Shown here piece after piece: positions 58,000 to 64,000 of a stretch of DNA of 64,000 bases (the stretch's first letter is position 1; each line of letters begins with the position of its first letter). The stretch spans positions 1-64,000 of the forward strand of contig JBCCTU010000001.1 of the NCBI GenBank assembly GCA_039198065.1, written 5' to 3'. Position numbers and translations under genes: made by a program. The notes below the pieces were generated by a model. The model was not told where the DNA came from, made no database searches, and saw only the letters and a list, made by a program, of their open reading frames with translations. The stretch comes from CALHVX01 sp039198065 (GTDB lineage Bacteria; Pseudomonadota; Gammaproteobacteria; Pseudomonadales; Azotimanducaceae).

Positions 58000-60309
58000 T
58001 CAGGCCGTCCGACTGAGCGGCTCACCGTTAGCAAGCTCAGTCACGGGCCGCGGCAGGGCCCGACTCAACCCCAGGCCATGCAGCTCACGCAACATGAATG
58101 CATGTACCTCTTCCGCGGTTTGCATCTTGAGCACGCGGGCCAGCAGGCGCCGGCCACCGGTTCGGCTGATGCGCTGCAGAATCCACTTAATGCGTGGCAG
58201 GTGGGTCGCGTTCATGGACAGTACGTCGTAGCCCATGGCCATTAGCAACACCGCACCCGTCGGCGTGCTGGCCAGCTCGCCACAGATGCCTACGGGCTTG
58301 GCCTGGCGATGGGCCGCCCGACCAACTTCTCGCAGCGCGTTGAGCACCGCCGGGTGCAGATCCTGATAAAGCGGTGCGACGCGGGGATTGTTGCGATCCA
58401 CGGCGAGCATGTACTGCGTCAGGTCGTTCGAGCCAACGGCTAGGAAATCGGTGCGTTTGGCGAGCAGATCGGCCTGATAGACGGCCGCCGGCACTTCGAT
58501 CATGACGCCGAGCTGCGGCGGCTTTACCGTCGCACCCTCCTCGTTCACTTCCCGCAGGGCGCGGTCCACGAGCGCCTTCGCCTCGTCGATCTCGTGCACC
58601 GACGACACCATCGGCAACATGATGCGCAACACACCGTCGAGCCCCGCGTTGGCCGCCAGCATGGCCCGCACCTGGACCATGAAGATTTCCGGATGATCGA
58701 GCGTGACGCGAATACCGCGCCAACCAAGAAAGGGGTTCTCTTCGTGGATCGGAAAGTACGGCAGTGATTTGTCGCCACCGATGTCCAAGGTTCGCATGGT
58801 GACCGGGCGCGGCTCGAACGCCTCCATGTGCTTGCGATACACGGCCCGCTGCTCGGCTTCGCTCGGGAATTGCTCCTGCGTCATGAACGGGATCTCGGTG
58901 CGGAATAGGCCAATGCCCTCGGCACCACGATCTAGGGAGCGCGAAATATCGCCGGTCAGTCCAATGTTGACCCACAGCCGTACCCGCTGCCCGTCGAGGG
59001 TAATGCAGGGCTGTTCCCGGAGCGCTTCGAGTTCCTGCGAGAACGCCTCTTCTTCCTTCAACAGCAGGTCGTATTCCGCCAGCCGAACAGGCGATGGGTC
59101 CAGGGTAACTTCGCCGTAGTTGCCATCGACGATGAGCCGTTCGCCATCGAGGCGCAGCAGCGGCAGATCGACAGCGCCCATAACCGCCGGAATGCCGAGC
59201 GCGCGCGCCAGGATGCTGACGTGCGAGTTGCGAGAGCCGCGCAACGAGACGATCGCCTTAAGCCGCTCGGCGGGTACGTTGGCGAGCAGGCTCGGCGTGA
59301 CATCGTCGCCGACCAGAATCGTATCGGCCGGGAAGTGGACCCTGCGGGTCTTGATGTCCTGCAGATAACTCAGCACCCGAATGCCCAAGTCCCGCACGTC
59401 GCTACCGCGCTCTCGCAGATAGCTGTCTTCCATAGATTCAAAACGCCGCAGGTGCTCGCGAATGACCTGCCGCAATGCGCCCTGAGCCCACTGCCGTTGG
59501 TGGATGTAGCGCCGCACGTCTCCGGCAATGGCGCTGTCGTCGAGCATGTGCAGGTAGGCGTCGAACAGTGCTAACTCTTCCGGTGGCAGACTGCCGGAAA
59601 ACTCTTCCGATATGCGCTGGATGTCACCGCGCACCGCCTCAATGGCGCGGTCGAACAGCCGCAGCTCAGGATCGACGTCGTCGATAGCTCGATCCGGAAC
59701 CGCATCCAGATTTGCAACCTGACTCACGACGACAGCCTGACCGATGGCGATACCCGGAGAGCCGGCGATACCGGCAAGAATCCGGTCCGGCTGCCGACTG
59801 GCCGCGCCCATCACGGTTCGCAGCTCGCCCGTCGCCCGCGCGTGGTTGATCGCAGCGGCTACCTGCGCGGCCAAGGTAACGAGAAATGACTCCTCCGCCT
59901 CGTCAAAACGTCGCTGCGCCCGCTGCTGCACCACCAGCACGCCGAGCACCGTACGGTGATGAATGATGGGTACGCCAAGAAATGCGCCGAAGGGTTCCTC
60001 ACCAATCGCTTCAACGAAGTGAAACGCCGGGTGGGCCATGGCGTCCTGCAGATTGATCGGTTCCGCCCGCCGCGCTACCAGGCCAATGAGCCCGTCGTCT
60101 TCCGGCATCGCAAAGCGACCGACCAGCTCGGTGTTTAAACCCTCGGTCGCGGCGAAAACAAAGGCTGAACGCTGTGGGTCGCGAAGATAGATAGAGGCGA
60201 CTTCCGTGCCGAGCGCCTCACACACCCCCTGAACGATGATCTCAAGCGCGGCGCGAAACGAATCGGCCTCGTCGACATCGAGAACGATTCGCCGCAGCCG
60301 CGGCAACAT
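58000..60309 (-). CDS. ptsP: PTS-Ntr enzyme I (GAF-EI), PtsP (769 aa)
   Basis: An N-terminal GAF domain (about residues 20-160) precedes the EI part. RGSRNSHVSILARALGIPAV carries the phospho-accepting His. The PEP-binding part has GIGLFRTEIPFM, TMRTLDIGGDKSLPYF and SNDLTQYMLAVDRNNP. It phosphorylates the nitrogen-related PTS protein NPr. Its start shares 1 nt with the rppH stop. The rppH-ptsP order matches E. coli. Confidence 0.95.
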   Translation of the reverse strand: MLPRLRRIVLDVDEADSFRAALEIIVQGVCEALGTEVASIYLRDPQRSAFVFAATEGLNTELVGRFAMPEDDGLIGLVARRAEPINLQDAMAHPAFHFVEAIGEEPFGAFLGVPIIHHRTVLGVLVVQQRAQRRFDEAEESFLVTLAAQVAAAINHARATGELRTVMGAASRQPDRILAGIAGSPGIAIGQAVVVSQVANLDAVPDRAIDDVDPELRLFDRAIEAVRGDIQRISEEFSGSLPPEELALFDAYLHMLDDSAIAGDVRRYIHQRQWAQGALRQVIREHLRRFESMEDSYLRERGSDVRDLGIRVLSYLQDIKTRRVHFPADTILVGDDVTPSLLANVPAERLKAIVSLRGSRNSHVSILARALGIPAVMGAVDLPLLRLDGERLIVDGNYGEVTLDPSPVRLAEYDLLLKEEEAFSQELEALREQPCITLDGQRVRLWVNIGLTGDISRSLDRGAEGIGLFRTEIPFMTQEQFPSEAEQRAVYRKHMEAFEPRPVTMRTLDIGGDKSLPYFPIHEENPFLGWRGIRVTLDHPEIFMVQVRAMLAANAGLDGVLRIMLPMVSSVHEIDEAKALVDRALREVNEEGATVKPPQLGVMIEVPAAVYQADLLAKRTDFLAVGSNDLTQYMLAVDRNNPRVAPLYQDLHPAVLNALREVGRAAHRQAKPVGICGELASTPTGAVLLMAMGYDVLSMNATHLPRIKWILQRISRTGGRRLLARVLKMQTAEEVHAFMLRELHGLGLSRALPRPVTELANGEPLSRTA

Positions 60310-60914
60310 CAGCCGCGTTCCCGACGACGTTCGCCGCGGCCACCGCGCCGCGACCGGGAACGATCACCGCGCTGATCCCGACGCTCACCGGCACGCCGCT
60401 GCTGAAAGGCGCTGTGGGACGGAGCGCGCTCCCCCGCCGGGAGCGGCAGGTGCGGCGCCAGTTCCTTCAGCGCACGCTGGTACACGGGTCGCTTGAAATC
60501 GACGACCTGCGCCACCGGGTACCAGAAGCTGACCCACTTCCAACCGTCGAACTCGGGTTTCGGGTTGGCGTTGAGGTCGATGGATGCCTCGTCTCCCGTC
60601 AGCTCAAGCAAGAACCAATGCTGCTTCTGTCCTTTGAAGTTGGGGTCGGAATTATGGCGCCGAAAGCGGCGCGGAATGCGGTAGCGAAGCCAGCTGCTGG
60701 TTTGCGCAATGATGCGTACCTCCGCCGAGGTCAGCCCGACTTCTTCTTCGAGCTCGCGAAACAGCGCATCGCGCAAACTCTCGCCTTCGTTCACACCACC
60801 CTGGGGGAACTGCCAGGCGTCATGGCCGCCGATGCGTCGCGCCCAGAGCACCTGACCCTGACCGTTCGCGATGACGATGCCCACGTTCGGGCGATAGCCG
60901 TCTTTGTCCAGCAC
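60309..60914 (-). CDS. rppH: RNA pyrophosphohydrolase with Arg-rich tail (201 aa)
   Basis: Removes pyrophosphate from mRNA 5' ends and starts decay. GYRPNVGIVIANGQGQVLWA and the Nudix motif (QFPQGGVNEGES, then FRELEEEVGL) match RppH. The C-terminal tail (about residues 165-201) is very rich in Arg, Gly and Ser (GDRSRSRRGGRGERRRERG) and is longer than in E. coli (176 residues), which may bind RNA. Confidence 0.95.
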   Translation of the reverse strand: MLDKDGYRPNVGIVIANGQGQVLWARRIGGHDAWQFPQGGVNEGESLRDALFRELEEEVGLTSAEVRIIAQTSSWLRYRIPRRFRRHNSDPNFKGQKQHWFLLELTGDEASIDLNANPKPEFDGWKWVSFWYPVAQVVDFKRPVYQRALKELAPHLPLPAGERAPSHSAFQQRRAGERRDQRGDRSRSRRGGRGERRRERG

Positions 60915-61235
60915 GACGTGATTCCTGTCGTTCTCGCGCCTCGGGCGCGGACAAGCCGGTCATCGGCAGTACCTGACTGCCGGTAGTACCGGCCCTGAGC
61001 CGATTGCTGCACTGCAAAATCTGCATGATCGTGCGCCCATCGGCCGCCCGTTGGTTGGGGCGACGTTTGATTGAACCGCAGAAGGTGGCCCATTGCCAGC
61101 GATGGGCAGCGCGGGCTTAGAACGGGAGTCGTGCACCGGCCTCTCGATCTAGACCCCAGCCTCATCAATCCGAGGGATACGCGACGATGAGCAGGTCGCT
61201 AACACTGCACTCAACACATCAGTGGAAATCGACCC
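60915..61235. promoter_or_regulatory. Divergent intergenic region with nested hairpins
   Basis: No gene in 321 bp. Inverted repeats stand out: GGCAGT-ACCTG-ACTGCC (60965-60981) overlapping CCGGTA-G-TACCGG (60980-60992), and GCCCAT...ATGGGC around 61089. This should hold the promoter for rppH-ptsP on one side and for the secreted pair on the other. The promoters themselves are not clear. Confidence 0.5.
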
Positions 61236-61580
61236 GTGTTCAAGACTTCTCGAAACAGCCTGCTCCTCGTCCTGTTCGCCAGCGTAACGCTGCTGTCGTC
61301 CGTCGCGCACGCGAAGTGTTCGGCAACGGCCTGTACCGGCAAAGTAAAGCGACTCTACCAGTACGCTGACCGCGATCTGCTTGTGACTATGGAAGGCGAC
61401 CAGCGCCAGCTCAACTGCACGCTCATTTCAAAGGTCTATCAGAAGCTCGACCATAAAGCCCCACGCTTCAAAGAAATCCACGCGATGCTACTGGCTGCCT
61501 ACCTAGCGGGACGACCGATAACCGTTCGCGCTAAATCTGGCGGTGAGTGTGAGGTTGCCTACGTCGTACTGGATGGTTGA
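61236..61580 (+). CDS. Secreted hypothetical protein (114 aa)
   Basis: GTG 61236. The signal peptide ends VAHAK. The mature part KCSATACTGKVKRLYQYADR, then QLNCTLISK and GECEVAYVVLDG, contains four Cys. Family of unknown function. It precedes a longer secreted protein by 3 bp, probably in one operon. Confidence 0.7.
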   Translation: MFKTSRNSLLLVLFASVTLLSSVAHAKCSATACTGKVKRLYQYADRDLLVTMEGDQRQLNCTLISKVYQKLDHKAPRFKEIHAMLLAAYLAGRPITVRAKSGGECEVAYVVLDG

Positions 61581-61583
61581 ATC

Positions 61584-62906
61584 GTGCAGCGCAACCGGCG
61601 AGCGCTGAGCCTCGTTGCGCTCAGTCTAATCTGTACCCCCGGGATGGCGGACCCGTTATCGACTGTCATCAACCTCGAAGCGCTGGCGAATAACCGCAGC
61701 CTCGAACGCACAACGCAGTTTCCGGGTCAACGGCCGAAAGACACGCCTAGTACCGTTGCTGCACTGCCACGCTACGCGACAGAGCGGGCTCAGGTGCGCA
61801 ATTTCCGGCTCGAGGCCGCAGCCGGTGCTGGGCTTGACGGTGCCCGGCTGATTGTTGAGACGAATCAACCCGTTCGTTACCTGCGCTTTCAGCTGCAGAC
61901 GGGGCCCGAACCGCAGACACAGATTTCAAGTAACTGGACTCTCTACAACTCCGCAGAAAGCGTTCCCATCGATCTCGGCGGCTGCGCCGGTATTCGCGGT
62001 GACCTCAACACACGCCAGCTCGCGGTCCAAGTTCAGGGCTACCCGCTCCCGCCGAACACGATCGACGGCACCCCCCGAAGCAACCTGAGCGGAGTCGTGA
62101 CTCGGGTCGTCCCGTTGCCCGCTGCGCTGCGGCCGAAGATCAATACGCAGTCCCCCCACCCGGCGCTGCTCGTTCGAGACTGGGAGCAAACCAGGCATTG
62201 GGGCAGCCGCTGCCGCGGCAACCGTTGTCTGGTGCAGTCCGGTAATCCGCGCAACAGCGGGGCGGGTACGCTGGGACTCGAGCTTGCACACATTCCAAAT
62301 GCAGCGGGCACGGGCATGTCGATACAGCTGGCGGAAAGCGCCGGCTGCGCAGCCACCATTCACACGCACCGCGGCCGATTAATCGGGGACAGGCCAGACG
62401 CAGTGCGGGCAAACATCGACTTCCTGTGGCAGCTCGACCACGGCGGGTGCACGACGCTAAACAGACCCATTCGGCTACCGGTGGAGCTTAGGACCTGCAC
62501 AACCCAAACGACGCTTGAACCACTCCGCAGCTACGAGCCGCTCTCGTTCACGGTCGAAGAGACTACGAGCGTGCGCGACTGGATCGTCATCGACTACCTT
62601 GAATCATCTCCACATTGCAGGGTTGCTGAGACCGGCGGTGATCTGACGCTTAACTCGAAACCCTTCGGGGGAGGCTGTCGATTCAAACTAACGCCGACGA
62701 CGGCGGTGCCGCCTTGGACGCGAGTCGAGCTCGAGTTCAGTCACCAGCCTGCAACCGGATGCGTGGTCGGCGAGCCACCGAACCTAAGCAAAATGCTCAT
62801 GTCTCTGCCGCACCCGCTGGTCATCATGAACCAGGGAGTCTGGAGCTTAGAGTCGTCCTATCACCCGTACTGGGATAACTTCGATCACCCACCGCTCTGG
62901 CAGTGA
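61584..62906 (+). CDS. Secreted Cys-rich hypothetical protein (440 aa)
   Basis: GTG 61584. The signal peptide LSLVALSLICTPGMAD is followed by a long mature part with about ten Cys, several in Gly-Gly-Cys contexts (LGGCAGI, HGGCTTL, FGGGCRF). It looks extracellular or periplasmic and beta-rich. Family unknown to me. It follows the 114-residue secreted protein closely. Confidence 0.65.
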   Translation: MQRNRRALSLVALSLICTPGMADPLSTVINLEALANNRSLERTTQFPGQRPKDTPSTVAALPRYATERAQVRNFRLEAAAGAGLDGARLIVETNQPVRYLRFQLQTGPEPQTQISSNWTLYNSAESVPIDLGGCAGIRGDLNTRQLAVQVQGYPLPPNTIDGTPRSNLSGVVTRVVPLPAALRPKINTQSPHPALLVRDWEQTRHWGSRCRGNRCLVQSGNPRNSGAGTLGLELAHIPNAAGTGMSIQLAESAGCAATIHTHRGRLIGDRPDAVRANIDFLWQLDHGGCTTLNRPIRLPVELRTCTTQTTLEPLRSYEPLSFTVEETTSVRDWIVIDYLESSPHCRVAETGGDLTLNSKPFGGGCRFKLTPTTAVPPWTRVELEFSHQPATGCVVGEPPNLSKMLMSLPHPLVIMNQGVWSLESSYHPYWDNFDHPPLWQ

Positions 62907-62918
62907 GCGTATCCGGGG

Positions 62919-63080
62919 TCAAACGACCATCCGCTGCGGCTGGAAGCTCAGCGGCCGATCGGAATCCAACATCTGTTCAACCCGATCGTGGAAGCGGCAG
63001 CGGAGTCCCTGACTCGCTTGGAGCGCGTCAGGGTCCAACGCGTCGTCGCGCAGGAATCGCCGCAGAACGTTAGCGCACAC
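62919..63080 (-). CDS. Possible small protein downstream of gcvPB (53 aa)
   Basis: GTG 63080 overlaps the gcvPB stop. The product reads VCANVLRRFLRDDALDPDAL, then FHDRVEQMLDSDRPLSFQP, and looks protein-like, but no Shine-Dalgarno sequence precedes it. The frame extends further upstream into gcvPB. It could be a coupled small gene or chance. Confidence 0.3.
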   Translation of the reverse strand: MCANVLRRFLRDDALDPDALQASQGLRCRFHDRVEQMLDSDRPLSFQPQRMVV

Positions 63081-64000
63081 TGACCAAACGAGTTTCTTCC
63101 ACCGGGGCAAGATCTCGTTCGCGTCCGTGCCAGGCCAGGTCGAGGTCACGGGCCGCCTTCACATCATCGAGCCGCTTGACCGGCAGCGAGTGGGGAGCTG
63201 AGCGAACGGTCTCCGGTGCGTTGCGGACTTCGTCTCGAATCGCAACAAGCGCATCAATGAAGTAGTCGAGCTCTTCCTGTGTCTCCGTTTCCGTCGGTTC
63301 AATCAGGAAGCACTCGGGAATCAGCAGCGGGAAATAGGTCGTTGGCGAATGCACGCCGAAGTCGAGCAGCCGCTTGGCGATATCCATCGCCGTAACATCG
63401 AAGGCCTGAGCTTCCTGCTTAAAACTCACAATGAACTCGTGCGTGGCTCTGCGTTCGGGGTACGCCAGCTTGAAGCCAGCCTTAGCCAGACGGGCGGCCA
63501 TATAGTTGGCGTTGAGTGTTGAATACTCGGCAACCCGTGGCATGCCGTCTCGCCCGAGCATCAGACCGTAGGCCAGCGCCCGCAGCAGGATACCCGCGTT
63601 GCCCATATACGCCGACAGTCGACCGATGCTCTGCGGTCGATCGGTCTTCGTGAGCCAGCGGTAGCTCGTACCGGTGGGGGTTTCCTCTTTGCCAACGATC
63701 GGGGTCGGCAGGAACGGCAGCAGGCGTTCGCCGACACCGACCGGTCCAGCGCCCGGGCCACCGCCCCCATGGGGTGTGGCGAAGGTTTTGTGCAGGTTCA
63801 TGTGCAGAACGTCGAAACCCATGTCCCCAGGTCGAGTCTTACCGAGGATGGCGTTTAGGTTCGCGCCGTCGTAATACAGCAGGCCGCCAGCTTCGTGTAC
63901 GACTTCGGCGATGGCTTGCACCTGTCGTTCAAACACCCCGCAGGTCGACGGATTGGTCATCATCAGGCCCGCCGTTTGCGGCCCGACCGCGGCTTTCAGA
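63070..64000 (-). CDS. gcvPB: Glycine dehydrogenase (decarboxylating) subunit 2, partial
   Basis: The protein part present is the C-terminal portion; the start lies beyond the right end of the window. MNLHKTFATPHGGGGPGAG holds the PLP-binding Lys and the Gly-rich loop. Subunit 2 of the P-protein of the glycine cleavage system is found in bacteria where this protein is split into two subunits. Subunit 1 should lie just to the right. Confidence 0.95.
   Translation of the reverse strand, partial: LKAAVGPQTAGLMMTNPSTCGVFERQVQAIAEVVHEAGGLLYYDGANLNAILGKTRPGDMGFDVLHMNLHKTFATPHGGGGPGAGPVGVGERLLPFLPTPIVGKEETPTGTSYRWLTKTDRPQSIGRLSAYMGNAGILLRALAYGLMLGRDGMPRVAEYSTLNANYMAARLAKAGFKLAYPERRATHEFIVSFKQEAQAFDVTAMDIAKRLLDFGVHSPTTYFPLLIPECFLIEPTETETQEELDYFIDALVAIRDEVRNAPETVRSAPHSLPVKRLDDVKAARDLDLAWHGRERDLAPVEETRLVSVR

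Noticed and set aside
1..64000. tRNA or rRNA genes
   Set aside because: I saw no cloverleaf-like or rRNA-like segment when reading the intergenic stretches, but a dedicated search was not possible.

Overview
The window looks like part of a gammaproteobacterial chromosome. The strongest evidence is the right-hand block rppH-ptsP / lgt-thyA-folA with hemE and fabV nearby, a neighbourhood typical of Gammaproteobacteria. Phenylalanine hydroxylase, a two-subunit glycine decarboxylase and many small stand-alone enzymes suggest a free-living, probably aquatic lineage. I cannot assign a genus.

Positions 1 to about 7.9 kb, possibly 10.1 kb, are an integron gene-cassette array. Eight near-identical 98-bp attC sites and one more divergent one (GCCTAAC...GTTAGGC, with two arms that can pair) lie between about 420 and 5,350. 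They separate single-gene cassettes on the + strand, mostly small membrane proteins or unknowns. One cassette carries a reversed HigBA-type toxin-antitoxin pair with a palindromic operator, and one carries an Imm35/YrhB-like gene broken by an amber codon. An IS30-family element interrupts another cassette. Further right, the attC sites and genes decay: a frameshifted DUF4336 gene, a fossil copy of the same higB toxin, and degenerate attC sites around a DUF4304 gene. No integrase gene is in the window; it may lie left of position 1 or be absent.

From about 10 to 48 kb lies a dense run of small, mostly + strand genes: ten GNAT acetyltransferases, two GrpB-like proteins, VOC proteins, Nudix, RidA, isochorismatase-like hydrolase, three Fe(II)/2OG-type dioxygenases, BluB, an ELM1-like protein, a phosphatase, peptidases and secreted unknowns. 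The gene at 41,351-41,578 is a SelW-like (Rdx family) selenoprotein with an in-frame UGA in a CxxU motif, followed by a plausible bacterial SECIS hairpin. Conventional ORF calling would miss it. A 58-residue membrane protein follows directly. A minus-strand set (HupE/UreJ-like membrane protein, DUF6702-like secreted protein, M19 dipeptidase) sits at 34.3-36.7 kb.

From 47.9 kb to the right end the genes are mostly core and on the minus strand: an RNA-binding protein with a long leader, VanZ-like protein, hemE, a class III cyclase, fabV, an S9 peptidase, folA, thyA, lgt, ptsP, rppH and the end of gcvPB. A TANGO2-like gene and a pair of secreted unknowns are on the + strand.
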